A stretch of DNA of 64,000 bases from Agrobacterium cucumeris (lineage in GTDB: Bacteria; Pseudomonadota; Alphaproteobacteria; Rhizobiales; Rhizobiaceae): contig NZ_CP080388.1 in assembly GCF_030036535.1 (NCBI RefSeq), positions 1,731,001 through 1,795,000 on the forward strand, given 5' to 3'. Below, piece after piece: positions 9,593 to 18,684 of the stretch (positions are counted from its first letter, which is position 1; every line of letters starts with the position of its first letter). The position numbers and the translations under genes were made by a program. The notes under the pieces were generated by a model. The model worked only from the letters and a program-made list of their open reading frames with translations. It was not told the DNA's origin and ran no database searches.

Positions 9593-10897
9593 ATGGATGA
9601 ATGGCAGACACTCAGGCGCTCGATCCGCAATCACCTTGTTGTCGGAGGTCTCGGATTTCTGACGCTGACAGGCCTATTCGGCGGCTGGGCGGTTGGCACG
9701 GAGATCGTCGGCGCGGTGATTGCGCAGGGATCGCTGGTGGTTGAAACCAGCCTTAAGAAAGTCCAGCATCCGGCGGGCGGTGTCGTCAGCGAGCTGATGG
9801 TCCGCGACGGCGATCGGGTGGAGGCCGGTGATGTGGTGATGCGCATCGATGCGACAATGACCAAGGCCAATCTGGCCATCGTCGTCAAAAGCCTCGATCA
9901 ATTCACCGCCCGCAAGGCGCGGCTTGAAAGTGAGCGCGACCGGGCCGGCAGCGTGGTGTTTCCGCAGGCTTTGCTTGTTCGGGCCGATGACGCAGAGATT
10001 GCCGCGATGATGAACGCGGAACAGCGTCTTTATGACACCCGCAAGGCTGTCCGCGAGAGCAAAAAAAACCAGCTCGAACAGCGCGTGCGGCAGCTTCGTG
10101 ATGAGATAACCGGCATGGAAGCCGAGCGTGCAGCGAATTTCCGCGAGCAAGGGATGGTCGATGAGGAATTGAACCGCTTTCGCTCCCTGCATGAAAGGGG
10201 CCTGATGGAAAGAAGCCGACTCAGCACGCTGGAGCGTCAGGCAACGGATATTGAAGGGGATATCGGCCGGCTGATGGCGGGCATTGGCGGCGTCGAGGCG
10301 AAGATCAGTGAAACGGCACTACAGATTCTCCAGGTTGATGAGCAATGGTCGGAAGAAGTCGGCTCGGACCTGCGTGAAATGGAAGCCCGCATCGGCGAAT
10401 ATGTCGAGCGGCGCGTGGCGGCTGAAGACCAGCTAAAACGTGTCGATATCATCGCGCCGCAGGATGGTGTCGTGCATCAGCTTTCAGTGCACACCGTCGG
10501 CGGAGTCGTGGCACCCGGTGAGCCGATCATGATGATTGTCCCTGAGGTCGACAAGCTGGTGGTTGAGGCCAAGGTTGCGCCGCAGGATATCGACCAGATC
10601 TATCATGGTCAGCGGACAAACCTGCGTTTCTCTGCCTTCAACCAGAAGACCACGCCGGAAATTACCGGAACGGTGGAGCGCATTTCTGCGGATGTTACGG
10701 TGGATCAGCGAACGGGTGCCAGCCATTACGTGGTGCGTGTCGCAACCTCTCCGGAGCAGATAAAGCGGCTTGGGGAATTCAGCCTGATGCCCGGCATGCC
10801 GGTGGAGGCCTTTATCACCACCGGCGAGAGAAGCGTTTTGTCGTATTTTCTCAAACCTCTGCTCGACCAGGCCAACCGGACGTTCCGCGAGGTTTGA
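9593..10897 (+). CDS. Type I secretion membrane fusion protein (HlyD/PrtE family)
   Basis: A periplasmic adaptor of about 434 residues that links the ABC exporter to an outer-membrane TolC channel. A single N-terminal membrane segment is visible (about residues 20-40, GLGFLTLTGLFGGWAVGTEI), then a lipoyl-like half (GSLVVETSLKKVQHPAGGVV), a long charged coiled-coil region (about 90-270) and the conserved C-terminal part (IAPQDGVVHQLSVHTVGGVV; PGMPVEAFITTGERS). An in-frame TTG at 9587 overlaps the exporter stop codon, but the ATG at 9593 has GGAAAGG upstream and is preferred. No tolC-like gene is nearby, so the channel must be encoded elsewhere. Confidence 0.9.
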   Translation: MDEWQTLRRSIRNHLVVGGLGFLTLTGLFGGWAVGTEIVGAVIAQGSLVVETSLKKVQHPAGGVVSELMVRDGDRVEAGDVVMRIDATMTKANLAIVVKSLDQFTARKARLESERDRAGSVVFPQALLVRADDAEIAAMMNAEQRLYDTRKAVRESKKNQLEQRVRQLRDEITGMEAERAANFREQGMVDEELNRFRSLHERGLMERSRLSTLERQATDIEGDIGRLMAGIGGVEAKISETALQILQVDEQWSEEVGSDLREMEARIGEYVERRVAAEDQLKRVDIIAPQDGVVHQLSVHTVGGVVAPGEPIMMIVPEVDKLVVEAKVAPQDIDQIYHGQRTNLRFSAFNQKTTPEITGTVERISADVTVDQRTGASHYVVRVATSPEQIKRLGEFSLMPGMPVEAFITTGERSVLSYFLKPLLDQANRTFREV

Positions 10898-11259
10898 GAG
10901 GCTGCGGCACCGAACCAAAAAATGGAGACGGTCTATAAAGGCTGCGTGTCCTTCGCATATGCGGTGCCGGACCGCCGACGGAGCCATGCAAAGCCCGGGC
11001 TTCGAGCTGATCCGCAATATCCGCATGCACCTCCGTCATCGCGAAGCGGTACGGCAGGGTGATCAAGTCGTCGATTGCAGGAGAAGTTGTCTCGTGGCGC
11101 AGGCGCGTTGCAGCTGGAGCCGGTTGGAGATCGGCATGACGACAAGGCTGCTCGTACTTATCGTCAGCCTCACACCGTGTGCCCATCAGGCGCACGGTGC
11201 TTTTTATTGCGGGACCGGATCGCGATCTATGGCGATCCGGCTCCGTTCGCACGAAAATG
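10898..11259. other. 362-bp intergenic region with two hairpins and no convincing gene
   Basis: This region lies between the fusion-protein gene (+) and the phoX gene (-), which converge on it. It holds a strong plus-strand terminator (11173-11205) and a 9-bp inverted repeat CCGGATCGC/GCGATCCGG at 11215-11240 that could end phoX transcription but lacks a T-tract. Short open frames exist on both strands, but none has a family signature together with a good ribosome site. The 270 nt between the fusion gene and the terminator are unexplained: a long 3' UTR or a small RNA are possible. Confidence 0.5.
11173..11205 (+). terminator. Rho-independent terminator
   Basis: An 11-bp stem (CACCGTGTGCC with GGCGCACGGTG, one G-U pair) with a 5-nt loop is followed by C and five T residues. 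It is oriented to end plus-strand transcripts coming from the type I secretion genes or from an unannotated RNA in the preceding gap. Confidence 0.85.
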
Positions 11260-13173
11260 TCAGCCGATCTGCGCGTTATCGTCACGCTTGATGGCGATGA
11301 CGGCCGAGCGTGGCAGCTTGCCTTCGCCATCCGGGAAGGGGGCGTCGGGGTGCTGGATGCCGACGAAGTGGGTGCGCTTGTCGCCGGACCAGGTCTGGCC
11401 GGTGACTTCGGAACCCTTAGGCGCAGTCAGGAAACGCTCGATACGGCCGGTGGCCGGGTCGCCCGCCAGCATCTGGTTGTTGCCCTGGCCGGCGAAGTTG
11501 CCTTCGTTGCTGTCCTCGCCATCGGTCTGGATCCAGAGGAGACCAGTACTGTCGAACATCATGCCGTCGGGCGAGTTGAACATGTTGCCTTCGTTGATGT
11601 TCGAGGAGCCGGCAAAGGCGTCCTTGTGCACGGCAGGATTGCCGGCCATGCAGAACAGGTCCCACTTGAACTTGCCGTCCGCATGGTCGTCATTTTCCGG
11701 ATGCCAGCGCACGATCTGGCCGTATTCGTTCTTCTCGCGCGGGTTGGCAGCATTGATGGCCATGGCGTCGCCGCCGGCGTTGGAACGCAGCTTGCCGTCT
11801 TTGACTTCGCCGCGGCGGCTATTGTTGGTCAGCGCGCAATAGGCTTCGATGGCGACCGGGTTGATGGCGACCCATTCCGGACGGTCCATGGTGGTCGCAC
11901 CCACCTTGGAGGCGGCCTGGCGGGTGAAGACGCAGATTTCGTCGATCTTCATGCCGGTGCTTTCAGGCGTCAGAGCCACCCATTCGCCTGCGCCGTCATC
12001 GGCGAACTTGGCGACATAAAGCGTGCCTTCGTCGAGCAGCCTGGAGGTGTCGCCGCCCGGCACGTAAATGCCGTTGGAGACGAATTTATAGAGGAATTCG
12101 CCACGCTCGTCGTCACCCATGTAAACGACGACGCGGCCGTCACGGGCAATCACCACGGCGGCGTTTTCGTGCTTGATGCGGCCAAGCGCGGTGCGTTTGA
12201 TCGGGGTGGAGGAGGCGTCCGAAGGATCGATCTCGACCACGTAACCGGCGCGGCGCGGCTCGTTCGGGTTCTTGGCAACGTCGAAACGCGCGTCGAACTT
12301 CTCATAGGCGTAGCGGGTCTCGGCGACGATGCCATAACGCTTGTAGTCCTCAGGCAGCTTGAAGGCGGTATCGGTGGTGCCGAAATAGCCGTTGAAGTTT
12401 TCTTCGCAGGTGAGGTAGGTGCCCCATGGCGTGCGGCCGGCACCGCAATTGTTGAAGGTCCCGAGACAGTCGATACCATCAGGATCGGCGGCGGTCTTGA
12501 CGAGCTCGGAGCCTGCGGCCGGGCCGGAAAGCTTCATCGGCGTGTTGTGGTGGATACGGCGGTTGAACGGGCTGTCGAGAACGATTTCCCAGCCCTCGTT
12601 GCCTTCCGCCACTTCCATGACGGTAACGCCCTGCATGTTCTGCAGGATCTTCACGTCGTCGGCCGTCTTCGGGTTGCCCTTGTCCGCGTGCGGCAGGTTG
12701 ATTTCAGGGTTCACATATTCATGGTTGACGGCGATCAGCTGGTGAGCGCCGACCATGAAGAGTTCCATGCCGTCGGTATTTTCACCAAAGACCTTGTCGG
12801 AGTTTTCAACGCTGACACCCTTGGCCGCGTCGAGATCGGGAACGTTGGAAAACAGCGGCTGGCCCCATTTGGCAACCGGCTTCCAGCTGTAACCTTCCGG
12901 CACGTGAATGGTGTGGTCGGTTGCGGCCGCCACCGGCTTGAAGGGGAAGCGGCCAGCGGCGGCTTCCTGCGCTTCGGCCGAAGTGCTTGCCATCAGGTTG
13001 CCAAGCGTGCCCATGGCAGCTGCAGCCGAGCCGAAAGCCAGCACGCCGCCGAGGAAACCGCGGCGGGAAATCGCGGTTTCGACCACGCGGTCGAAATCGG
13101 TTTCGGCCGGCGGCGGGTTTTGCAGTTCATCCCATTCGTCCCAGGACAGCTTGCTCGTATCGATGTCGGTCAT
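11260..13173 (-). CDS. phoX: PhoX-family (DUF839) alkaline phosphatase, Tat-exported
   Basis: A 637-residue periplasmic or secreted phosphatase of the PhoX type, which in characterised members uses calcium and iron to release phosphate from organic phosphoesters. A twin-arginine signal is clear: SRRGFLGG at residues 36-43, followed by a hydrophobic stretch rich in Ala and Gly and a probable cleavage near STSAEAQEA. The long charged region before the RR pair is normal for this family. Family-like stretches include WGTYLTCEENFNGYFGT and EDSNEGNFAGQGNNQ. The start at 13173 has GGAG 8 nt upstream; a longer upstream reading lacks a ribosome site. The gene stands alone between the type I secretion locus and the siderophore operon. 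Confidence 0.9.
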   Translation of the reverse strand: MTDIDTSKLSWDEWDELQNPPPAETDFDRVVETAISRRGFLGGVLAFGSAAAAMGTLGNLMASTSAEAQEAAAGRFPFKPVAAATDHTIHVPEGYSWKPVAKWGQPLFSNVPDLDAAKGVSVENSDKVFGENTDGMELFMVGAHQLIAVNHEYVNPEINLPHADKGNPKTADDVKILQNMQGVTVMEVAEGNEGWEIVLDSPFNRRIHHNTPMKLSGPAAGSELVKTAADPDGIDCLGTFNNCGAGRTPWGTYLTCEENFNGYFGTTDTAFKLPEDYKRYGIVAETRYAYEKFDARFDVAKNPNEPRRAGYVVEIDPSDASSTPIKRTALGRIKHENAAVVIARDGRVVVYMGDDERGEFLYKFVSNGIYVPGGDTSRLLDEGTLYVAKFADDGAGEWVALTPESTGMKIDEICVFTRQAASKVGATTMDRPEWVAINPVAIEAYCALTNNSRRGEVKDGKLRSNAGGDAMAINAANPREKNEYGQIVRWHPENDDHADGKFKWDLFCMAGNPAVHKDAFAGSSNINEGNMFNSPDGMMFDSTGLLWIQTDGEDSNEGNFAGQGNNQMLAGDPATGRIERFLTAPKGSEVTGQTWSGDKRTHFVGIQHPDAPFPDGEGKLPRSAVIAIKRDDNAQIG

Positions 13174-13302
13174 GTCGTGTCTCCACCGTTGCATGTTTGG
13201 AATCATTCCAACAAGCTGCGTACCGTTTGAGTATTTCACACGGATGACGGGAGGAGTGGCTTTAAATATGAGTTTATGGGAACAGAAACCGTTGTTTTTC
13301 CC

Positions 13303-14019
13303 TCATTGCGGGAGAAGGATGCGGGTGAGAAGGAGGTCTTCGAAATGGCCGAAGCGGAAGGCGATCTCCGTTCCCTCAAGCCAGTTACCGGTAAGGTCGG
13401 CGGTCAGGCGAAGCGACCCCGAGCCATCCGCGTCGTAAGCGGATAATTCGGCTGCTTCGAAAAAGAAAAGCCGTTTCACCGTCGGATAAAGCGCCTTGAA
13501 CAGGCTCTCCTTGGCCGAAAAAATGAGCCCGGTCATGAAGGGATCGACAATGTTGCCGAGGCTGTGAAGCTCATGCGCCGTCAAGGTCTGCGAAGCGATA
13601 TCGCGGGCTTCTTCTTCGCTCAGGCGTTTCTCGATATCGATGCCGATGCCGAGAAACCTGCTGCTGGAGCCGGCAAGCGCAATTGCACGATCACTGCTAT
13701 GAGAAATCGCGCCGACCACCCCTTCGGGCCAGATCGGCGCGCGGTCCTCTCCCATTCCGGGAAATGATGCGTGGCCGGTAAGGCGGCGTATGGCTTCCGC
13801 CGCGCATCTGCGTCCCGCCAGAAACTCCGCCTTGCGTCTCGGCACCGCCCGCAACAGCTGTGCGGGCAGGGCAGGGGCGATGCTGCCACCGGTTTCGTCG
13901 TCGGGGCTGTAACGAAGGGTGAGGCAATGGCAATCGCTGCCGTCATCCGGCCACGGCCAGACGGCTTCCGGCTGGTTGCCAGAAACAGTCTCGTTATGCA
14001 ATGCCGGCATGATCGCCAT
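13303..14019 (-). CDS. entD: EntD-type 4'-phosphopantetheinyl transferase
   Basis: A 238-residue enzyme that attaches the phosphopantetheine arm of CoA to the conserved serine of carrier domains, converting the siderophore NRPS parts from apo to holo form. The Sfp/EntD signature residues are present: GIGIDIEKR with Asp128, and SAKESLFK with Lys170, Glu171 and Lys175. The N-terminal part (RRKAEFLAGRRCAA) also matches EntD-type proteins. It is the last gene of the entCEBAD operon, 26 nt after entA, with GAGGG upstream of the start. Its carriers here should be the EntB aryl carrier, the free aryl carrier and the PCP of the C-PCP-C protein. Confidence 0.93.
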   Translation of the reverse strand: MAIMPALHNETVSGNQPEAVWPWPDDGSDCHCLTLRYSPDDETGGSIAPALPAQLLRAVPRRKAEFLAGRRCAAEAIRRLTGHASFPGMGEDRAPIWPEGVVGAISHSSDRAIALAGSSSRFLGIGIDIEKRLSEEEARDIASQTLTAHELHSLGNIVDPFMTGLIFSAKESLFKALYPTVKRLFFFEAAELSAYDADGSGSLRLTADLTGNWLEGTEIAFRFGHFEDLLLTRILLPQ

Positions 14020-14045
14020 ATCTGTCCCTCACTACGCCGGCGAGA

Positions 14046-14825
14046 TCAGGCCGCGAGCGTTGCGCCGCCATCAACCACGATCTGCTGCATCGTCACGTGG
14101 CCAGCCTGATCGGAGGCGAGAAACAGCACCGTATCGGCTATATCATCCGGTCTTGCAATCTTGCCAAGCGGAATACCGAGCTTGAACTGCTCCGGCAGGC
14201 CGGCGATGAGCCGTTCCTTGCCGGTGGGATCGCTCAGCATGCCGGCCAGCATCGGCGTATCGGTGGAGCCGGGCGAGACCACGTTGCAGCGCACGCCATA
14301 GGGCGCAAGCTCTAGGGCGGCGCAATGGCTGAGGCTGACCAGCGCCGCCTTGGAAGCGCAATAAGCCATCATGCCGATGCGCGGCACCACGGCTGCATTG
14401 GAGCCGACATTGACGATCGCGCCACGCCGCTGCCGTTTGAAGGCGCCACTCCATTGCCGCAGCAGATGGAACGGGCCTGCGGCATTGACATCCATGCAGG
14501 CTTTCCAGTCCTCCGGCGTCAGGCTTTCGCTGTCGCCAAGCCGCAAAATGCCTGCGGCGTTGACGAGGATATCAAGACCGCCCCATTCGCTTTCGATTGC
14601 CTTGCATACTCCCTCCACCGCCGCGGCGTCGGTGATATCGAGGGCAATATGGCGGAATGGTGCTTCCGCTGTGCCGGCCAGTAGGTCGAGGCCGATGACT
14701 TCGGCCCCTTCCTCGATGAAACGTTCGGCGATGCGGCGACCAATGCCCTGGGCCGTGCCCGTCACCAGCACACGCCGCCCGGTAAATCTCTGTTGCGTCA
14801 TCTTGTCCGTCCGCTCAGGCTGCAA
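14046..14825 (-). CDS. entA: 2,3-dihydro-2,3-dihydroxybenzoate dehydrogenase
   Basis: A 259-residue short-chain dehydrogenase that oxidises 2,3-dihydro-2,3-dihydroxybenzoate to 2,3-dihydroxybenzoate with NAD+, the last step of the catechol precursor pathway. It shows the Rossmann glycine motif GTAQGIGR near the N-terminus, NAAG near residue 90, a catalytic serine in NVGSNAAV, and the YCASK motif with Tyr155 and Lys159. It overlaps the end of entB by 11 nt and is followed 26 nt later by entD, so it is translationally coupled in the entCEBAD operon. Equivalent genes in agrobactin producers are named agbA. Other SDR roles are possible by sequence alone, but the context makes EntA nearly certain. 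Confidence 0.95.
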   Translation of the reverse strand: MQPERTDKMTQQRFTGRRVLVTGTAQGIGRRIAERFIEEGAEVIGLDLLAGTAEAPFRHIALDITDAAAVEGVCKAIESEWGGLDILVNAAGILRLGDSESLTPEDWKACMDVNAAGPFHLLRQWSGAFKRQRRGAIVNVGSNAAVVPRIGMMAYCASKAALVSLSHCAALELAPYGVRCNVVSPGSTDTPMLAGMLSDPTGKERLIAGLPEQFKLGIPLGKIARPDDIADTVLFLASDQAGHVTMQQIVVDGGATLAA

Positions 14826-15720
14826 GCCGCTTTTCTTCGATCAGTGTCCACCAGGCGGAAAGTGTGGGCACACGCGCCAGCTCATCGAAGCCGACGGTGA
14901 CGCCGCGTTCCTTCAGCTCGCCGGCAAGTTTCATGACCTGCAGGGAATCCAGCCCGTAAAAGATCAGGTTCTCGTCGGGGTCGATGTCGCTTTCGTCTTC
15001 CACAAGCTGCAGGACACGGGCTTTCAGCCATTCGCGGGTGTCGGCAACTTCTCCCGCGCCGACAAGGCTTGCGGTGTCGATAACCACGCCGCAGCGTGTC
15101 GCCACATATTGCAGCGCCATGCGATGTTCGGCTTCCGAAAAATCGGCAACCCCGTCGCCGATCATGAAGGGCTGGATATCCTTCATGAAAGCTTCGACGG
15201 CCGTCATCATGCAGCCGATATGGGCGTAAACGCCGCCGACGATGATCTGGTCGCGGCCCCAACCCTTCATGCGTTCGGCAAGATCGGAACGCTGGAAGGC
15301 GCTGTAGCGCCATTTGGTCAGCACCACGTCATCAGGTGTCGGGGCAAGCTTATCCACCACCTTCTGCAATTCCGGGTCCACGACGGTGAGGCCCGGTCCC
15401 CACATGTCGTTCAGCAGCGCCCGGTCGCCCGGCGGCTGGTCATGTGGTTGAGCCGTGTAGATGACCGGTACGTCGTTCTGAACCGCCCATGCCTTCACCT
15501 TCGCGAGATTGTCGATGAGGGTCGTCATCAGCTTGCCGTCTGCCTCGTAGAACCGCAGGAAATAACGCTGCATGTCGTGGATGAGCAGTACGGCGCGTTT
15601 CGCGTCAGGCTGCCATTTTGTCTTGTTGGCCGGAAAGCTGGCGGCAACCGGCATCGGATAATCGGAAATAGTGGGGATCGTCATGAAGACCTCGGTGGTT
15701 TGGCGCGCCGGGCGGCGCAT
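14815..15720 (-). CDS. entB: Isochorismatase with C-terminal aryl carrier domain
   Basis: A bifunctional 301-residue protein. The N-terminal isochorismatase (about 1-210) hydrolyses isochorismate to 2,3-dihydro-2,3-dihydroxybenzoate and pyruvate; VLLIHDMQRYFLRFY and VVLTKWRYSAF carry the expected Asp and Lys. The C-terminal aryl carrier domain (about 220-301) has the phosphopantetheine site YGLDSLQVM at Ser259 and accepts dihydroxybenzoate from EntE. Length and domain order match EntB/VibB. The gene lies 48 nt after entE and overlaps entA by 11 nt. A second, free aryl carrier protein is encoded at 27750-28028, so this domain may serve only part of the assembly line. Confidence 0.95.
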   Translation of the reverse strand: MRRPARQTTEVFMTIPTISDYPMPVAASFPANKTKWQPDAKRAVLLIHDMQRYFLRFYEADGKLMTTLIDNLAKVKAWAVQNDVPVIYTAQPHDQPPGDRALLNDMWGPGLTVVDPELQKVVDKLAPTPDDVVLTKWRYSAFQRSDLAERMKGWGRDQIIVGGVYAHIGCMMTAVEAFMKDIQPFMIGDGVADFSEAEHRMALQYVATRCGVVIDTASLVGAGEVADTREWLKARVLQLVEDESDIDPDENLIFYGLDSLQVMKLAGELKERGVTVGFDELARVPTLSAWWTLIEEKRLAA

Positions 15721-15768
15721 AGTGATTTGGGACGCCCTGTCGAGCGTCCCTTTCGATAAGAGCGCGTG

Positions 15769-17397
15769 TCAGGCACTGACGGCGACAGGGGGCGCCGCAA
15801 GCAGGTCGCGCAGGTGTTTCTTGTCGATCTTGCCGACGGCGGTAAGCGGCATGGCGTCGATGAAACGCACCCGGTCCGGCAGCTTGTAATCCGCGACGCC
15901 GAGCGCGGCGAGATGCTGGCGGATGGCCGGCGCTTTCAGCGCGGCATTGCGCGAGACGACGAAGACGCAGCTTTTCTCACCGAGAAGTTCGTCCTGCATC
16001 GCCACCAGTGCGGCATGCGTCACATCAGGATGCCGCAGGATCAGGTTTTCCACCTCTTCCGAGGCAACCTTTTCGCCGCCGCGGTTGATCTGGTCCTTCA
16101 CCCGGCCGACGACCCGCAGATACCCTTCGGGCGTGCGCTGCACCACATCGCCGGAGTAATAAAAGCCCTGTTTGTCGAAGACCCGGGCGCTGTGTTCTGG
16201 CGCGCGGTAATAGCCCCGGAACGTATAGGGGCCGCGGGTTGCCAGCATGCCAGCCTCGCCCTCGGGCACATCATTGCCATCTTCGTCGACAATGCGGATT
16301 TCGTCATCCGGGCTAATCGGCCGCCCCTGAGTGGTGAAGACGAGATGGTCGGGATCACCAGCGCGGGTATAGTTCACCAGACCTTCGGCCATGCCGAAGA
16401 CCTGTTGCAGCGCGCAACCCAGCACCTCCGGCACCTGGCGGGCCAGCGCTTCGGCGAAGCTTGCGCCACCAACCTGCAACAGCCTGAGGGATTTCAGCCT
16501 TTGGCGATGTGCGGGTGCTGCCTGCAACCACAATGCCACGGCCGGCGGTACCAGCGGCACCATGTCGATGCCGTGTTTCTCGATGAGGTCGAAGCAGGCG
16601 AGCGGCTCCGGATTGGCGGCCATGATTACCGTACCGCCGGCGTGAAATACACCGAGCGCACCGGGTGAACTCATCGGGTAATTATGAGCCACCGGAATGG
16701 CACAAAGAAAACGGGTTTGCGGCGAGAGTTCGCAAATCTCCGCGCTGGCCCGGGCGCTGTAATCGTAATCGTTATGCGTCCGGGGGATCAGTTTCGGCGT
16801 TCCGGTGCTGCCGCCGGAGAGCTGGAACAGCGCCACCTCGTCTGCCGCCGAAGGGGCGTAGGCCGGCGGATTTTCCGCAGGCGCGGCAAGCATCCGTTCA
16901 AGGCTGCGTTGCGGCTCCGTCGCGCCCAGCAACAGGGTCAGGGAGAGCTGCGGAGAGGAAGCCTTAAGCCCGTCCAGAAACGCGTCACTGGCGAAAAGCT
17001 CATGGCTGCGCGAGGCAATCACCAGTTTGGGCGCGATCTGTTCCGCATAGGAGGTCATTTCCAGCCGGCGGTGGCTGAAGAGCGCGTTGACGGGTGCTGC
17101 GCCGATTTTGATCAGTGCAAAAAAGACGAGATAAAACTCGGCGATGTTAGGCAATTGCACCAGCGCCGTGTCGCCCTTGCCGATGCCTGCGGCCGCAAGA
17201 TGGCCTGCGAGATTGGAGGATTGCCGGTCGAGTTCGGCATAGGTAAAGCGGCGCTCACCGCAGATCAGCGCCGTCGCATCCGGCTGGCGCTGCACCTGTT
17301 CGGTAAGGATGCGGCTCAATGGCCTGTCGATCCAATAGCCGCGCTCGCGGTATAGGCGCGCCAGGTCGTCGGGCCAGCGTTCAAATTCGATTGTCAT
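15769..17397 (-). CDS. entE: 2,3-dihydroxybenzoate-AMP ligase
   Basis: A 542-residue stand-alone adenylation enzyme of the EntE/VibE/DhbE type. It activates 2,3-dihydroxybenzoate with ATP and transfers it to aryl carrier proteins. Visible ANL-family motifs are the phosphate-binding loop SGGSTGTPK (about 192-200), GMAEGLV at the adenylate site, YYSGDVVQRTPEGY (A7), GRVKDQINRGGEKVASEEVE (A8) and the catalytic-lysine region LTAVGKIDKK near the C-terminus (A10). The sequence GGEK in A8 is typical of aryl-acid ligases. It is the second gene of the operon, 30 nt after entC. Two possible carrier partners exist in this window. Confidence 0.95.
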   Translation of the reverse strand: MTIEFERWPDDLARLYRERGYWIDRPLSRILTEQVQRQPDATALICGERRFTYAELDRQSSNLAGHLAAAGIGKGDTALVQLPNIAEFYLVFFALIKIGAAPVNALFSHRRLEMTSYAEQIAPKLVIASRSHELFASDAFLDGLKASSPQLSLTLLLGATEPQRSLERMLAAPAENPPAYAPSAADEVALFQLSGGSTGTPKLIPRTHNDYDYSARASAEICELSPQTRFLCAIPVAHNYPMSSPGALGVFHAGGTVIMAANPEPLACFDLIEKHGIDMVPLVPPAVALWLQAAPAHRQRLKSLRLLQVGGASFAEALARQVPEVLGCALQQVFGMAEGLVNYTRAGDPDHLVFTTQGRPISPDDEIRIVDEDGNDVPEGEAGMLATRGPYTFRGYYRAPEHSARVFDKQGFYYSGDVVQRTPEGYLRVVGRVKDQINRGGEKVASEEVENLILRHPDVTHAALVAMQDELLGEKSCVFVVSRNAALKAPAIRQHLAALGVADYKLPDRVRFIDAMPLTAVGKIDKKHLRDLLAAPPVAVSA

Positions 17398-17427
17398 GGT
17401 TTGTCCCCGGGGAAAGTTCGGTCGCGC

Positions 17428-18603
17428 TCAGGCGGAAAGACCGCAGGCATTCAGCATGGTCTTGAGCTTGGTCTGCACCTCGGCCCATTCGGATTCGGGT
17501 TCCGAGGCCTCCACGATGCCGGCGCCGGCGAAAAGCCGCACGGTCTGGTGCTGCACGGTGCCGCAGCGGATCGTCACTACCCATTCGCCATTGCCCTGCG
17601 CATCCGTCCAGCCCACCATGCCGGTGAACAGGCCACGCTCGAAAGGTTCGACGAAACGGATGAGGCGATGGGCGCGTTCGGTCGGGAAACCGCAAACGGC
17701 CGGTGTCGGGTGCAGCAGGCACGCCAGTTGCAGCGCGTTGGTTTCCGGGTCGGCAAGACGGCCTTCGATACGCGTCGAAAGGTGCCAGAGCGCGGCCGTA
17801 TTGATGAGGGAGGGTTTTTCCGGAACGTCGAGTTCCGCGCAGCATGGCGAAAGCAGCGAGCGGATATCCTCGATGACCAGACTATGCTCGTAGTGGTCCT
17901 TTTCCGACTCCGAAAGCCGGTCCGCATTGGCTTTGTCCGCCACCGGGTCGGTCATGCGTTTCGCAGATCCGGCCAGGGGGTTCGAGATGATCTTCTCACC
18001 CTGCTTGCGGATGAGCAGTTCCGGGCTGACGCCGATCAGGTCGCCGCCCTCCGGAAGCGGAATACGGAACTGGTAACCCTCGCGATTCTGCTTGGCGAGG
18101 CTGGCCAGCAATCTCTCGACATTGACCTCGGAGGCGAAGGTCAGTTCACGCATGACGGAAAGCACCGCCTTGCGTACTTCGGAATGGCGGAAATTGAGAA
18201 TGGCATGCTCGACGGCATGTTTGAAACCGGCCTCGTCCGGCAGGCTGTTCTGGCCAATAAGCGCCGGCATGGCCGAATCAGTGGCGACCGGAACCGCGTC
18301 GCGCGGACTCCACTCATGGTTGTTGGGGACGTAAAGGCATGATGGTTCGCTGACATCGAAGGGGATTGCGCCAATCGCGATCGGATTGTCCTGTCCAGCC
18401 CGGCGTGCCCGTTCAAAAGCGCCCTTAATCGCCTGCTGTAAAGGGCTTGCCGTGTCTTCGCCACCGCGGGCTGGAAGAGTTATCCTTTCGCGAATTCCTT
18501 CGGCCCGCAACTGCCCAGTGCCGGAGGTAAACAAAAATTCTCTATTAAAATCAGTAATTTCGTCGGATTCGACGTCATTCGTCCTGAGTGCTCCCGTTTT
18601 CAT
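17428..18603 (-). CDS. entC: Isochorismate synthase
   Basis: A 391-residue chorismate-binding enzyme that isomerises chorismate to isochorismate, the committed step to 2,3-dihydroxybenzoate. Family motifs are present in the C-terminal half: GVSPELLIRK, NPLAGSAKR, HPTPAVCGFPTERA and GLFTGMVGW. The length matches EntC/DhbC rather than the larger anthranilate or salicylate synthases. The start at 18603 is well supported by AGGAGG upstream. It is the first gene of the entCEBAD operon and diverges from the Cy-Cy-A NRPS gene across an 81-bp promoter region holding an exact iron-responsive box (18644-18658), so iron repression is expected. Confidence 0.94.
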   Translation of the reverse strand: MKTGALRTNDVESDEITDFNREFLFTSGTGQLRAEGIRERITLPARGGEDTASPLQQAIKGAFERARRAGQDNPIAIGAIPFDVSEPSCLYVPNNHEWSPRDAVPVATDSAMPALIGQNSLPDEAGFKHAVEHAILNFRHSEVRKAVLSVMRELTFASEVNVERLLASLAKQNREGYQFRIPLPEGGDLIGVSPELLIRKQGEKIISNPLAGSAKRMTDPVADKANADRLSESEKDHYEHSLVIEDIRSLLSPCCAELDVPEKPSLINTAALWHLSTRIEGRLADPETNALQLACLLHPTPAVCGFPTERAHRLIRFVEPFERGLFTGMVGWTDAQGNGEWVVTIRCGTVQHQTVRLFAGAGIVEASEPESEWAEVQTKLKTMLNACGLSA

Positions 18604-18643
18604 GGGATGCCTCCTGTTCGAGTGGTTGACGATGGCTTATACT

Positions 18644-18658
18644 TGATTATGATAATCA
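18644..18658. promoter_or_regulatory. Iron-responsive (RirA IRO-type, also Fur-like) box in divergent entC/NRPS promoter
   Basis: The 15-mer TGATTATGATAATCA is an exact TGA-N9-TCA iron-responsive element of the RirA type. It also closely resembles the classical Fur consensus. It lies between the start of entC (18603, minus) and the chosen start of the Cy-Cy-A NRPS (18685, plus), so a single site can repress both directions. It also argues that the NRPS reading frame upstream of 18685 is not translated. Confidence 0.8.
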
Positions 18659-18684
18659 TGTTTTGTCAATCGGTGCAAACTCAC

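Noticed and set aside
11138..11291. Short hydrophobic peptide frame beginning MTTRLLVLIVSL on the plus strand
   Set aside because: It runs straight through the strong terminator hairpin and lacks a good ribosome site.
11179..13230. A 683-codon open frame on the plus strand
   Set aside because: It is the antisense shadow of the PhoX-type gene, which has a Tat signal and family motifs.
18607..18684. Upstream extension of the Cy-Cy-A NRPS
   Set aside because: The added residues are not family-like and their codons contain the exact iron box, so the ATG at 18685 is preferred.
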